A stretch of 64,000 nt of DNA from Proteus alimentorum (GCF_002607735.1 NZ_NBVR01000031.1:124001-188000), one strand, 5' to 3'; shown: positions 32,329-42,016, counted from the stretch's first letter. Made by a program: numbers and translations. The notes: generated by a model not told the origin, from the letters alone.

Positions 32329-33372
32329 ATGGCAATTAAACTCAATGTTGGAATTATCGGGTATGGCTATGCCAGTAAAACCTTTCATGCTCCGCTAATA
32401 ACAACAACCGAAGGCTTAAATCTTAGTGCAATTTCAAGCTCTGATGAAAATAAAGTTAAACAAGATTTTCCTCACATTACGGTTTATGCAAATCCTCAAG
32501 CACTGATTAATGATCCCTCAATAGACTTAATTATTATTCCAACACCGAATAATACTCACTATTCACTGGCTTCACAGGCTCTGGAAAAAGGTAAACATGT
32601 TATTGTTGATAAACCGTTTACTCTGACACTGGAAGAAGCTGAAAAATTGACTCAGCAAGCAACAGAGGCTGGTAAGCTCCTTTCTGTCTTTCATAATCGT
32701 CGTTGGGATTCCGGTTTCTTAACGGTTAAAAAACTTTTAGCTGATAAAACACTGGGCGACATCAGCGCATATGAAGCGCATTTTGATCGTTTTCGCCCAA
32801 CTGTACGTCAACGTTGGCGAGAAGATGCAGGCATTGGAGGCGGGCTTTGGTACGATCTCGCTCCTCATGTTCTTGACCAAGCGATTTGCCTATTTGGTGA
32901 ACCTAAAGCAATTACTGCTGATATTGCTCAATTACGCCCTAATGCAAAAAATGCCGATTACTTTCATGCATTACTAGAATATGACAATCTTAGAGTTGTT
33001 CTTCATGCTTCTATGCTAGTTGCGTCTCCAACACCTATTTTTGCTATTCATGGAACAAAAGGAAGCTATGTTAAGTATGGCTTAGATACCCAAGAAGATG
33101 CCTTAAAAGCCGGTTATCTTCCTAATCAAACTTATAATTGGGGAATGGATAATAATGATGGTGAATTAACAACACTATCAGGATCTGGAGAGTTAGAGAC
33201 AACCACACTCACGACACTTCCTGGTGATTATCCCGCTTACTATCAACAAATTTATCGTGCAATTACATTGGGTGAAGAAAATCCAGTTACGCCAATACAA
33301 GCAACAGCCATTATGCGTTTGATTGAAGCTGGCGAAATTTCTAATCGTTTAAAACAAACCATTACGCTATAA
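32329..33372 (+). CDS. ydgJ: Gfo/Idh/MocA-family oxidoreductase YdgJ
   Basis: A 347-residue NAD(P)-dependent oxidoreductase with an N-terminal Rossmann fold (GIIGYGYASKTFHAPLI) and the family motif DKPFTLTLEEAE; the C-terminal domain has WYDLAPHVLDQAICLFG. It closely matches E. coli YdgJ. The substrate is unknown. The ATG at 32329 is chosen over a GTG directly before it. It is divergent from ydgK. Confidence 0.92.
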   Translation: MAIKLNVGIIGYGYASKTFHAPLITTTEGLNLSAISSSDENKVKQDFPHITVYANPQALINDPSIDLIIIPTPNNTHYSLASQALEKGKHVIVDKPFTLTLEEAEKLTQQATEAGKLLSVFHNRRWDSGFLTVKKLLADKTLGDISAYEAHFDRFRPTVRQRWREDAGIGGGLWYDLAPHVLDQAICLFGEPKAITADIAQLRPNAKNADYFHALLEYDNLRVVLHASMLVASPTPIFAIHGTKGSYVKYGLDTQEDALKAGYLPNQTYNWGMDNNDGELTTLSGSGELETTTLTTLPGDYPAYYQQIYRAITLGEENPVTPIQATAIMRLIEAGEISNRLKQTITL

Positions 33373-33394
33373 GTAAAAGGGAGCGCTAAATCTA

Positions 33395-34384
33395 ATGTCT
33401 TGGTGGCAAAAACTAAAACTTGATCCTTTTCTCATGATTATGATTTGTGTGGTGACGCTAGCAACGCTACTACCCGCACAAGGCGATATTAAAGTCCTGT
33501 TCCAATATCTTACGACTGGCGCGATAGCACTGCTGTTCTTCTTGCATGGCGCGAAGCTGTCTAGAGAAGCGATACTGGCAGGGCTTGGACATTGGCGTTT
33601 ACATCTTACTGTCTTTGCTAGCACTTTTATTCTTTTCCCAATTCTAGGGCTGGGTTTACAAGTTATAGTGCCTGAATGGATGTCACCCACTGTCTATATG
33701 GGCTTTTTATATCTCTGTGCGTTGCCTGCAACGGTTCAATCTGCCATTGCTTTTACTTCTGTGGCAGGGGGAAATGTCGCGGCTGCGATTTGTAGTGCAT
33801 CTGCATCCAGTATTTTGGGTGTTTTTCTGTCACCCGTATTAGTCGGTTTTTTAATGCAAACGCAAGGCTCTGCCAGTGATTTTGATACGGCAGGAGCGAT
33901 CCAATCTATCTTACTGCAATTAATGGTACCTTTTATTATTGGTCACTTATCACGCCCTTTAATTGGCCGTTGGGTCGATAAGCATAAGAAATTAGTGAAT
34001 AGAACAGATCGTTCTTCTATTTTGCTGGTGGTTTATGTGGCATTTAGTGAGGCCGTTGTTGAAGGGATCTGGCATAAAATTGATGGTTGGTCGCTATTAC
34101 TGATTGCCGTAGTGAGTTGTATTCTGTTAGCGATTGTTATTTTGGTGAACGTATACAGTGCAAGATTGCTTGGTTTTAATAAAGAAGATGAAATCACCAT
34201 TGTTTTTTGTGGATCTAAAAAGAGCTTAGCAAATGGCGTTCCTATGGCGAATGTGTTATTTCCTGCCGCGACTGTTGGGGTAATGTTATTACCATTAATG
34301 ATATTCCATCAGATCCAATTAATGGTTTGTGCTGTGTTGGCGCAGCGGTACGCTAATCAAGCTAAAGAAGCTGAAAAGAAATAA
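33395..34384 (+). CDS. yfeH: SLC10-type transporter YfeH (bile acid:sodium symporter family)
   Basis: A 329-residue protein with about ten transmembrane helices of the BASS/SLC10A7 type. Visible signatures are FFLHGAKLSREA, CALPATVQSAIAFTSVAGGNVAAA and CGSKKSLANGVPMANVLFP. It matches E. coli YfeH. Natural substrate not known. It follows ydgJ by 22 bases with an AAGGGAG ribosome-binding site and may be co-transcribed, a pairing not seen in E. coli. Confidence 0.9.
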   Translation: MSWWQKLKLDPFLMIMICVVTLATLLPAQGDIKVLFQYLTTGAIALLFFLHGAKLSREAILAGLGHWRLHLTVFASTFILFPILGLGLQVIVPEWMSPTVYMGFLYLCALPATVQSAIAFTSVAGGNVAAAICSASASSILGVFLSPVLVGFLMQTQGSASDFDTAGAIQSILLQLMVPFIIGHLSRPLIGRWVDKHKKLVNRTDRSSILLVVYVAFSEAVVEGIWHKIDGWSLLLIAVVSCILLAIVILVNVYSARLLGFNKEDEITIVFCGSKKSLANGVPMANVLFPAATVGVMLLPLMIFHQIQLMVCAVLAQRYANQAKEAEKK

Positions 34385-34408
34385 CCGCTGGTGGATAAAT
34401 AACGAAGA

Positions 34409-34448
34409 AAAAGCATCTCTCATATTGAATAGAAAGATGCTTTTTTTA
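34409..34448. terminator. Bidirectional terminator between yfeH and add
   Basis: AAAGCATCT / AGATGCTTT stem with A-rich left flank and T7 on the right, between two convergent genes. Confidence 0.8.
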
Positions 34449-34465
34449 TTTTACCTAATCGTTAA

Positions 34466-35467
34466 TTAACGCTGGCTGATCTTTTTAATTAACGCATCAC
34501 GTTCTACTTGGCTAATAAATGCCATTTTTAAACCATTAATCTGTGTTTGGCGGATTTGCTCTGGCGTTAATCCCGCAGCAGGAGCTGCAACGGTATATTC
34601 ATGTTCTAATTCGATACCTTCAACCGCAGGATCATCTGTATTTAATGACGCGAGAATACCGTGCTCTAAAAAGGCTTTTAGTGGATGGTTCGCAAAAGAG
34701 CTGATTGTGCTGGTTTGAATATTCGACGTTAAGCAAGACTCAATACCAATTTGATGCTCGGCAAGGTAGTCCATTAAGCGTGGATCTTCAATCGCTTTAA
34801 CACCATGACCAATACGACTTGCACCTAATTCTTTAATTGCATGCCAAATACTTTCTGCACCTGCCGCTTCACCAGCATGAACCGTAATATGCCAATTAGT
34901 ATCACGAGCACGATTAAAATGAGGTTGGAATAAATGACCAGGAAAACCTAATTCATCACCCGCTAAATCAAGTGCTGTAATTTTATCTTGATGTTTTAGT
35001 AAGCCATTTAATTCTTGTTGGCAGGCATCTTCACCAAAGGTACGGCTTAAAATACCGATTAAACGAATGTCTACATCGTGTGATTGCAGTGCGCTTTGTA
35101 CACCATCAATAATGGCTTCCACGACGCCTTCAACCGGTAGTTGATGTTTCATTGCCATATAATAAGGTGAGAATCGCAGTTCAGCGTAATCGATACCAGC
35201 ATTAACCACATCCACCACGTTTTCATAAGCAACACGATGACATGCATCTAAGTCTGCTAAAACCGCCACACCCCAATCTAATTTTTGTAAAAAGCTAACA
35301 AGACTTGGCTCATTTTTTGTAATTTGTACATGAGGGCGCAATGCTTCTAATTCGTAAGCAGGGAGTGCAATATTATGTTGCTTTGCTAACTCTAAAATAG
35401 TTTGTGGGCGGATATTACCATCTAAATGGCGATGTAAATCGGTTAAAGGCAACTGTGTGTCAATCAC
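34466..35467 (-). CDS. add: Adenosine deaminase
   Basis: A 333-residue TIM-barrel metalloenzyme. Zinc ligands and catalytic residues are visible in [31 protein letters not shown] and [10 protein letters not shown]. It converts adenosine and deoxyadenosine to inosine forms. Start is GTG at 35467, giving the conserved [14 protein letters not shown]. It follows the E. coli gene closely throughout. Confidence 0.97.
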   Translation of the reverse strand: MIDTQLPLTDLHRHLDGNIRPQTILELAKQHNIALPAYELEALRPHVQITKNEPSLVSFLQKLDWGVAVLADLDACHRVAYENVVDVVNAGIDYAELRFSPYYMAMKHQLPVEGVVEAIIDGVQSALQSHDVDIRLIGILSRTFGEDACQQELNGLLKHQDKITALDLAGDELGFPGHLFQPHFNRARDTNWHITVHAGEAAGAESIWHAIKELGASRIGHGVKAIEDPRLMDYLAEHQIGIESCLTSNIQTSTISSFANHPLKAFLEHGILASLNTDDPAVEGIELEHEYTVAAPAAGLTPEQIRQTQINGLKMAFISQVERDALIKKISQR

Positions 35468-36103
35468 GTGTTATTTTCCTTTTAATAGAAATAATGAAAA
35501 TCTATCGTTTATAGTGATTTTCTTATAATCGGGTAAATATAAATGAGTTGCAGATTATTATGACTGATTTTTATTTTATTCACTAATCAATAAGCTTGAA
35601 TTGGCTATTTTTGAAACGAAAAAAGGCTGTTTTTTTCATTTTTAAGTTCAAAAATAAAAAGTGAAAAATAGTATTGTTTATTTATTGGCTAGATTATTCA
35701 GTGTAATTGATGCGTATTATCAAACTAACTGATACGTTGATTTTTAAGGTAAAATTCAACTATCAGTATGATTGAAATAACCTGTCATTAAATTTGATAA
35801 TGAAAAATAAAATAACATTTTTATTTAATGAGAAATAATAGGAAGTAAAAAATAAAAAAGTAAACCAATCATTTTTTTGTTGAGAATAAAATATCAATAT
35901 TAATATACGTTTATTTTATACATCCATCTTATGATGGAATATTTTTTCTTAATAAATTAAGAACGATTATTTCCAGTTACAAGTGTTATTGCTCAGTCAA
36001 TAAAGGTGAGTCATCACGAGATAAAAAAACACCCCAAAGTTGGTGTCCAACTTTTGGGGTGCAGTTCAGTGTTACAAAAGGGTGTTCATAAAGACAAATG
36101 GAA
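35468..36103. other. AT-rich intergenic region add-ydgA
   Basis: The 636 bases are very AT-rich and hold no gene I can support on either strand. The right end carries the ydgA terminator (36023-36061). The add promoter must lie in the left part. E. coli has malX/malY/malI near this point; no trace is seen here. Confidence 0.6.
36023..36061 (-). terminator. ydgA rho-independent terminator
   Basis: On the minus strand CACCCCAAAAGTTGG pairs with CCAACTTTGGGGTG, followed by T7. A very stable stem. Confidence 0.9.
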
Positions 36104-37789
36104 TTATTGCGCTGAAGCAGGCTGCTCTGGAATAATAATGTCTTGCTCTTCGATAATGGCTGGATCTTCTGTCATCTCTTCTTGATAACTTTCTTCTGAA
36201 TAATCAGAATCATCGTAATCGTAAGATGATGCGCCCATGCCGAATAACATTGCGGCTAAACCTAACATTTGAGGAGCTTGAGTTACTTCCATAAACTCAT
36301 CAAAAGTATAAGTTTTACCATTCATGGTAAATTTATCAGCGGCATAGTTCAGTTTCATGCTTAATGCGTTACCATCTTGTGCAAGTAACATCAGAGGTAA
36401 TGCATCTTTCTCGTCTTGAGAAGTTTGGTTGATATTTTGCTGTAACTCAGTTTTTAACTGTTCAATATCAGCCGCCGTTGCTACTTCGATCTCTTTTTTC
36501 TCTTCATCTGTTAATGCCGTTTCTTGGTAGCGAGCCGCATCAAGGTATTGAGTGGTGTTACGGAATTCAGCTAACATCGGAAGAGATAAATCAATATTGA
36601 AATCGATGTTTTTAAACAGATAGTTAAATAACTCTGCTGGTGATTTCTCTTGGCTTTCTAATACTTTAACGTTAAAAGCATTTAAGTCTAAGTTAAAGGC
36701 TAACTTACTTGCACCGCTTTTATTTGTTAAAGAGGCTTCATCGATACGGAAAACTAAGCCTTTTTCCAGAACATCACGAACGGCTTGTTCAACCATTTCT
36801 GAATTGTCGAAATGATTTTTATTCCACGGTAACAATGAGTTGTTATAAACTTTGGTTAATAACAACATAGCATCTGGATCAGCTTTATCGATTGAATAGC
36901 CAAATTTACCTGCACCAAATTCTAGTCCTGCAACATTCAGTGACTTAAAGTAATAAGTTTGAGAGATATTAAAGAGTTTATCTTTGATATCACTTTTTGT
37001 TGTCAGAGAAAAATCTTTCAGTGAGAAATCAGATGCTTTGTCTTTGCTGGTATGCGCGATTTCAGCAAAATTTAATAATTGCTCATTAAATAAGTACTGA
37101 TCGTCATTAACTTTCGTTCCAACGATAGAACCCGCGATGTTTTTAATGGTGAAAGTTTCTTCACCCTCTTTAGTCACAACAACTTGATCACCTTTAATTT
37201 TGGTTGAAAAGTTTGTTGCATTTTTGTCTGATGAGAACTCAACAGTGATAGGTGTTGTTTTAACTGTGCCACCGTTTTCAGCAAAATCGATAGAGCTTAG
37301 TGTCGCAGTACCGGAGACTGAACCATCGAAAGCTAAAGAGGTGTGACCACTAAGAATAGATTTTTCTTTAGTCAGTTTGAATAACTCTTTTGTTGAGTTG
37401 TTATCAACCAACGTATTATTCATCGCCGCTAATTTTGGTGCCAAATTAAATTTAGCCAGATCAGAAAGAGGGAATGGACCGTGGTCAATTTCAGTAGAGA
37501 AGACAACTTCTTCTACTTTTTTTTCTTGGTCTGCATCACTAGCATCTTTTGAAATCACGACAGCAAAGTCTGCATTAGAGGTGAAAACCCCTTTCTTATA
37601 GTCACGAATTTCAAGTTTAACATCAGCACCAAACTGTGCATTTTTAGCAAGTTGCGCCAATTGCTCATTAGCTAGTTTCGTTTCTTCCTGTAAGCGACTT
37701 TCAATTTTGCTGCCCATGTACCACGACGCACCAGTCCAAACAACACCGAGTGCGACGATAACACCAACAGCGACAAGCGATTTCTTCAT
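36104..37789 (-). CDS. ydgA: YdgA, DUF945 family protein
   Basis: A 561-residue protein with an N-terminal signal-anchor (MKKSLVAVGVIVALGVVWTGASWY) and a long periplasmic part with the DUF945 pattern (GHTSLAFDGSVSGTAT, LLLAQDGNALSMKLNYAADKF, TMNG near the end). E. coli YdgA has about 500 residues; the excess here is mostly an acidic C-terminal tail rich in D, E, Y and S. Such proteins are relatives of AsmA-like envelope proteins, but the role is unknown. Confidence 0.88.
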   Translation of the reverse strand: MKKSLVAVGVIVALGVVWTGASWYMGSKIESRLQEETKLANEQLAQLAKNAQFGADVKLEIRDYKKGVFTSNADFAVVISKDASDADQEKKVEEVVFSTEIDHGPFPLSDLAKFNLAPKLAAMNNTLVDNNSTKELFKLTKEKSILSGHTSLAFDGSVSGTATLSSIDFAENGGTVKTTPITVEFSSDKNATNFSTKIKGDQVVVTKEGEETFTIKNIAGSIVGTKVNDDQYLFNEQLLNFAEIAHTSKDKASDFSLKDFSLTTKSDIKDKLFNISQTYYFKSLNVAGLEFGAGKFGYSIDKADPDAMLLLTKVYNNSLLPWNKNHFDNSEMVEQAVRDVLEKGLVFRIDEASLTNKSGASKLAFNLDLNAFNVKVLESQEKSPAELFNYLFKNIDFNIDLSLPMLAEFRNTTQYLDAARYQETALTDEEKKEIEVATAADIEQLKTELQQNINQTSQDEKDALPLMLLAQDGNALSMKLNYAADKFTMNGKTYTFDEFMEVTQAPQMLGLAAMLFGMGASSYDYDDSDYSEESYQEEMTEDPAIIEEQDIIIPEQPASAQ

Positions 37790-38368
37790 AATTCTAGTCC
37801 ATCCTCTGTGTACATCTGGCGATGTACGTTATAAAGGTTGTTTTGTAACCCTTAAACAACCCGATAAATTGGTGATAAATTTTACTAAATTTAAATATAG
37901 ATAATCCACATATATACATCGCCATCTATACTAACCGTAAATATAGATTTAGTGGAATAAAATCGCAATCAGAACTTACTTAGTTGATCGCTAACGTAAT
38001 GAGTTTAAAGCAAAATGAATATGATTTATAAGATAATTTAAATAAGCACTAAAACTCTTTTTTCTTACTCATTTTTAGATTTAGACAATATTTAATTGTG
38101 ATGTGATTCTATTTATGATGAATAATAAAGGCTCATAATATGTGTGGATATAAATATGAAAGCTTAAATAATAACATTAGCAAGAAAATAAGATTGCTAA
38201 CCATATTTCCCAAAAAAATCAACAGATTTCATTCTGTTATAAATTTCATAAGCTCGCTTTAGCTCTCATATTTATTATTCTGTTTATGGCATGATACTGA
38301 TATCCGAGTTATTTACTAGAAAGTGATTCGGAATTAATCAATTATTCTGTGTACTTAAGGAGATTGAA
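37790..38368. other. Intergenic promoter region ydgA/fumC
   Basis: These 579 bases between divergent ydgA and fumC hold no supported gene. GGTTGTTT and AAACAACC (37831-37861) form an inverted repeat near the ydgA start. In E. coli fumC is under SoxRS and stationary-phase control, but I could not pick out a convincing SoxS box. Confidence 0.5.
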
Positions 38369-39766
38369 ATGGCAGCCACTCGCATTGAAAAAGACTCAAT
38401 GGGACAAATCGAAGTACCAGCTGACCAGTTATGGGGAGCTCAAACGCAGCGTTCTCTTGAACACTTCCGTATTTCAGTTGAAAAAATGCCTGTTGCACTG
38501 ATCCATGCGCTTGCTATCACGAAGAAAGCAGCCGCTGGTGTTAACATGGATTTAGGTTTATTACCAAAAGAGCGCGCTGATGCAATTATCGCAGCTGCAG
38601 ATGAAGTGCTTGCAGGTAAACATCCAACTGAATTCCCATTAGCAATTTGGCAGACCGGTTCTGGCACTCAATCAAACATGAATATGAATGAAGTGTTAGC
38701 TAACCGAGGTAGTGAGATACTAGGTGGTATCCGTGGCATGGAACGCAAAATCCATCCGAACGATGATGTTAACAAAAGTCAGAGTTCAAATGATGTGTTC
38801 CCAACTGCCATGCATGTCGCTGCTGTTATTGCATTACGTCAGGATTTACTGCCAGAATTAAAATCACTGCTAAAAGTATTCAAAGAGAAAGCCGAAGCTT
38901 TCCATGATATCGTTAAAATTGGTCGTACTCACCTGCAAGATGCGACACCACTGACATTAGGTCAAGAGATCTCCGGTTGGGCTGCTATGCTTGAGCACAG
39001 CATCAAACATATCGATGATTCAGTTCCTCATGTTTGTGAACTAGCGCTAGGTGGTACAGCAGTGGGCACAGGGTTAAATACTCATCCCGAATATGCTGTT
39101 CGTGTTGCTAAACGTATCGCTGAATTATCAGGCCAGCCATTTGTAACAGCGCCTAATAAATTTGAAGCATTAGCAACTTGTGATGCACTCGTTCATTCAC
39201 ATGGCGCATTAAAAGGCTTAGCCGCATCATTAATGAAGATTGCTAACGACGTGCGTTGGTTAGCTTCTGGTCCTCGTTGTGGTATTGGCGAAATCGCTAT
39301 CCCAGAAAACGAACCAGGTAGTTCAATTATGCCAGGTAAAGTTAACCCAACACAATGTGAAGCATTAACAATGCTATGTGCTCAAGTAATGGGTAATGAT
39401 GTTGCTATTAATATTGGTGGCGCATCAGGTAACTTTGAACTAAACGTTTATCGTCCAATGATCATTGATAACTTCTTACAATCAGTCCGTTTATTGGCTG
39501 ATGGTATGCGTAGTTTCAATGAACACTGTGCAATTGGTATTGAGCCAAACCGTGAACGTATCAATAAACTACTGCATGAATCATTAATGCTAGTTACTGC
39601 GTTAAATACTCATATCGGTTACGATAAAGCTGCTGAAATTGCGAAGAAAGCGCATAAAGAAGGTTTAACGTTAAAAGAATCTGCACTGAAACTGAACTAC
39701 CTGACATCGGAAGAATTCGATAGTTGGGTACGCCCAGAAGATATGGTCGGTAGCATGAAAAAATAA
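38369..39766 (+). CDS. fumC: Fumarate hydratase class II
   Basis: A 465-residue class II fumarase, iron-independent. The signature loop [15 protein letters not shown] holds catalytic S318, with [12 protein letters not shown] and [16 protein letters not shown] upstream. It interconverts fumarate and malate and serves under oxidative stress in E. coli. An AAGGAG ribosome-binding site precedes it, and its terminator overlaps the leader of the next gene. The fumC-tus neighbourhood is as in E. coli. Confidence 0.98.
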   Translation: MAATRIEKDSMGQIEVPADQLWGAQTQRSLEHFRISVEKMPVALIHALAITKKAAAGVNMDLGLLPKERADAIIAAADEVLAGKHPTEFPLAIWQTGSGTQSNMNMNEVLANRGSEILGGIRGMERKIHPNDDVNKSQSSNDVFPTAMHVAAVIALRQDLLPELKSLLKVFKEKAEAFHDIVKIGRTHLQDATPLTLGQEISGWAAMLEHSIKHIDDSVPHVCELALGGTAVGTGLNTHPEYAVRVAKRIAELSGQPFVTAPNKFEALATCDALVHSHGALKGLAASLMKIANDVRWLASGPRCGIGEIAIPENEPGSSIMPGKVNPTQCEALTMLCAQVMGNDVAINIGGASGNFELNVYRPMIIDNFLQSVRLLADGMRSFNEHCAIGIEPNRERINKLLHESLMLVTALNTHIGYDKAAEIAKKAHKEGLTLKESALKLNYLTSEEFDSWVRPEDMVGSMKK

Positions 39767-39795
39767 GTGTTAACTACACTTATTTAACTGATATT

Positions 39796-39822
39796 AAATC
39801 CCGCTATGATGGCGGGATTTTT
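39796..39822 (+). terminator. fumC rho-independent terminator
   Basis: AAATCCCGC / GCGGGATTT stem, loop of seven, then T-rich. It rules out an upstream start for the following gene. Confidence 0.85.
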
Positions 39823-39841
39823 AGATCTTATAGGAAAAATA

Positions 39842-40201
39842 ATGATTGAAGAAATTACGTTTACTGCGACAGAAGTTAATTGCTATGTCGAAGATGATGT
39901 CACCATTATCGGAATAGGGGATGATGCTGTTTCTCCTGATCATTTCATTATTCTTTCAAGATTTGATGAAGAAGATGAAGATATTGATAATTCAATTGGT
40001 TTGATGACGCATTTATCTGATATTGAAGCCATTAATACGCTTGAAAAAGTTACCCTTGATCGAAAAAATATTATCCTTGTATTAAAAAACAATGTGGTGA
40101 TAACAATCCATTTAGATATTGAAGAGAATCATTTTACTCAGCTTAATGATTATCTTCAGCAAATTATTCAAGGAAGCTCAATTAAACTTATTGAAAAATA
40201 A
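39842..40201 (+). CDS. Possible Imm10-family immunity protein
   Basis: A 119-residue acidic cytoplasmic protein. The pattern FTATEVNCYVED, then a turn with DDAVSPDHFIILSRFDEEDED, a beta segment RKNIILVLKNN and a final helix FTQLNDYLQQII resembles the Imm10 immunity family (recognised from memory, not aligned). ATG at 39842 is chosen with TAGGAA upstream, because the earlier ATG lies inside the fumC terminator. No toxin gene is adjacent, so if it is an immunity protein it is an orphan. Confidence 0.6.
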   Translation: MIEEITFTATEVNCYVEDDVTIIGIGDDAVSPDHFIILSRFDEEDEDIDNSIGLMTHLSDIEAINTLEKVTLDRKNIILVLKNNVVITIHLDIEENHFTQLNDYLQQIIQGSSIKLIEK

Positions 40202-40216
40202 GATATTATTTATTCT

Positions 40217-41146
40217 CTATTTTTCAAGATACAAGTGCATTCTTGGAATAATTAATTCCAGCTTTTTAGCTTTAGGGCGATGGCGAATTTGAATGTTATC
40301 GGCATCATAATCAGGAAGTTCGCCAATAACAGGTTTAAAGTCGCTCTCTTTATCAATATAGAAAGCTAATAAAGGCAAGGGACACGCATATTGCACTTGT
40401 TTTTGAAGTTCTGAATACCAAACTCGTGCAATAGGTTGTACTTTGACAGGACGCTTTATTTTTAATTTTGCATTTTCAGGTAATTGAGAAAGAGTGATGA
40501 TCTCTTTATCCAAGCGTTCAGCCCATTGTTCACTGGTATAAGGGGGGACTGCGCGATTGGCCTCACGGCTTTTCTCTAATTGAGATAAAACATCGTTACG
40601 CGTTAAATTCTTTATAATATTCTTATTTGCCCAACCAAAACGCACTGTATCTGGATCAGACAATAGGGTGAGGGTGCGATAAGCATTGAGTGTGATTAAG
40701 CCTTTTAGTTGGTTATGGACGAAATCAAAACGTTCTTCTTTTGATATACCAGACTCTTTAGTGACAATATCGGACAGTTGTTTTTTTAATAAATTAATTT
40801 GTTCAACTTGTTTTCTGACAGACTTAAATGTTTGGTTATCTGTACTAAAGCAGAGTACACCGGGTAAACGAATGGCGCGTTTACTACTGATGTGCGGGGC
40901 ATTGTCATAAATAAAAAGATTCGCCATTAGCTTTAAAGTGATATCTCTGGCTTCATCATCATAACAAGGTGACACTGTAACGCTATCAACCTCGTCATGT
41001 TCTTCTTCTTTACTCACATCAGGTAATTCAAATACAGCAGAAGGCAATAATGTCAGTGTTCTAAGTGAAGTTGACAACATTTCAATCTCTGTTTCTAACT
41101 GTTTAAAGCAGTCGTTAAATTGCGCGATTAAATCATACTTGTTCAT
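40217..41146 (-). CDS. tus: DNA replication terminus site-binding protein Tus
   Basis: A 309-residue protein, the E. coli length. Diagnostic segments are IRLPGVLCF, LITLNAYRTLTLLSDPDTVRF, GWANKNIIKNLTRNDVLSQL, AKLKIKRPVKVQPIARVWY and YDADNIQIRHRPKAKKLEL, covering the DNA-contacting strands. Tus bound to Ter blocks the DnaB helicase from one side. ATG at 41146 is chosen with AAGGA seven bases upstream; ATG at 41152 is too close to it. Its Ter site ends 12-14 bases before the start codon, so Tus probably represses its own transcription, as known in E. coli. Confidence 0.96.
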   Translation of the reverse strand: MNKYDLIAQFNDCFKQLETEIEMLSTSLRTLTLLPSAVFELPDVSKEEEHDEVDSVTVSPCYDDEARDITLKLMANLFIYDNAPHISSKRAIRLPGVLCFSTDNQTFKSVRKQVEQINLLKKQLSDIVTKESGISKEERFDFVHNQLKGLITLNAYRTLTLLSDPDTVRFGWANKNIIKNLTRNDVLSQLEKSREANRAVPPYTSEQWAERLDKEIITLSQLPENAKLKIKRPVKVQPIARVWYSELQKQVQYACPLPLLAFYIDKESDFKPVIGELPDYDADNIQIRHRPKAKKLELIIPRMHLYLEK

Positions 41147-41157
41147 ACTCATATCCT

Positions 41158-41180
41158 TATTTAGTTACAACATACAATTA
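41158..41180 (-). promoter_or_regulatory. Ter replication fork arrest site (TerB-like)
   Basis: On the minus strand the sequence GTATGTTGTAACTAAATAAG matches E. coli TerB over GTATGTTGTAACTAAA without mismatch, including the conserved G6 at the 5' end that forms the Tus-C6 lock. Its position just upstream of tus is as in E. coli. Predicted blocked direction: forks coming from higher coordinates, that is from the dif side. Confidence 0.95.
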
Positions 41181-41252
41181 GCCTTCACTTAAAACAATAC
41201 ATTAACTTCAGTGAAAAGTACATTTGCCTAATAGGGAAAAATGCGAAAAATA

Positions 41253-41282
41253 CGGTATACTGTGTTTATATACAGTATACCG
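41253..41282. promoter_or_regulatory. 30-base palindrome containing a LexA-type SOS box
   Basis: The core TACTGTGTTTATATACAGTA (41258-41277) fits CTGT-N8-ACAG with the flanking TA pairs and differs from the ideal TACTG(TA)5CAGTA at two inner positions. The palindrome extends to CGGTA/TACCG outside. It lies about 110 bases upstream of tus. On the minus strand it is followed by TATTTTT, so it might instead be the terminator of the gene at 41350. Confidence 0.7.
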
Positions 41283-41349
41283 CAAAAAGGGGATTTATTA
41301 CGGTTTAGTGGAAGGATCCTTAATAATAATGATGTTCAAAAGTTGAAAT

Positions 41350-41814
41350 TTAATAAGGTCCTAACAAATCAATATCACAGCCACTAGAAGAAGAAAAATT
41401 AAAGTGGGCGATTAAGTTACTACTAATTGTAATTACCACAATTCCATTATCATCACTGCTAACGCTGCAATAAAAATTATCTTTTGTTTTGTATTTGTAT
41501 CCTGCTTCAACTTCAATATCAATAAACCAGTAATCGAAAGGAGAACCAACACCTGTAATGTATGTAAATACTAATGGTTCTGCCGTAGATCCTGCATTTT
41601 TAATATCATTATACGTTTTCTCATTCACAATGGTGTTATGTATTTTTTGAACCGTATGTTTTATATAAACTTTTTTTAAATTTTGCCCACTCGCATTTAT
41701 TATATAGCAATGACCAGTATGGGAAGTTTCTCTTAGCTCAACCTCATTCGTTTCTATTTCAGCATGAGGCTTGAAAGAATCTGGATTATTAATGTAAACA
41801 TTTTCTTTACTCAT
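41350..41814 (-). CDS. Small beta-rich protein, possible PUD-like domain
   Basis: A 154-residue cytoplasmic protein with alternating polar/hydrophobic strands and four cysteines (in GHCYI, FYCSV, SGCDI among others). The segments GSPFDYWFIDIEV and YKYKTKDNFYCSVSSDD recall the PUD1/2 (up-regulated in daf-2) beta-sandwich family; this is a weak recollection. An AGGAG ribosome-binding site precedes the ATG. It lies between tus and a small secreted peptide gene. No E. coli counterpart at this locus. Function unknown. Confidence 0.65.
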   Translation of the reverse strand: MSKENVYINNPDSFKPHAEIETNEVELRETSHTGHCYIINASGQNLKKVYIKHTVQKIHNTIVNEKTYNDIKNAGSTAEPLVFTYITGVGSPFDYWFIDIEVEAGYKYKTKDNFYCSVSSDDNGIVVITISSNLIAHFNFSSSSGCDIDLLGPY

Positions 41815-41878
41815 ATAAATATCTCCTAAAGTAGTTACATATATCCTTAGTTAATAACCTTTTAGTAAACAACAGTGT

Positions 41879-42016
41879 TTATTGATTTTGTACCCAGACA
41901 TCACCGCCACAGTCAGGATGTGTTGGTGGGCATTCTGGAGAAGCGATAGCCGTTGTTGTGAGTAAAGCAAGAGAAACGGAAAATGCTATAAGTAATTTTT
42001 TTAAGTAATTCATCAT
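41879..42016 (-). CDS. Small secreted peptide with two cysteines
   Basis: A 45-residue precursor starting MMNYLKKLLIAFSVSLALLT with a signal peptide ending near TAIA-S. The predicted mature peptide of about 20 residues contains CPPTHPDC, a possible disulfide loop. AAGGA lies five bases before the first ATG. No family recognised. It is 64 bases upstream of the gene at 41350 on the same strand, so the two could be co-transcribed. Confidence 0.55.
   Translation of the reverse strand: MMNYLKKLLIAFSVSLALLTTTAIASPECPPTHPDCGGDVWVQNQ

Noticed and set aside
39806..39841. Longer N-terminus for the gene at 39842
   Set aside because: The extra 12 codons lie within and just after the fumC terminator hairpin; the ATG at 39842 has its own ribosome-binding site.
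41283..41349. Possible SOS-controlled small toxin next to the LexA-type box
   Set aside because: The only frames on either strand are under 15 codons with no hydrophobic segment, so no TisB-like peptide is supported.
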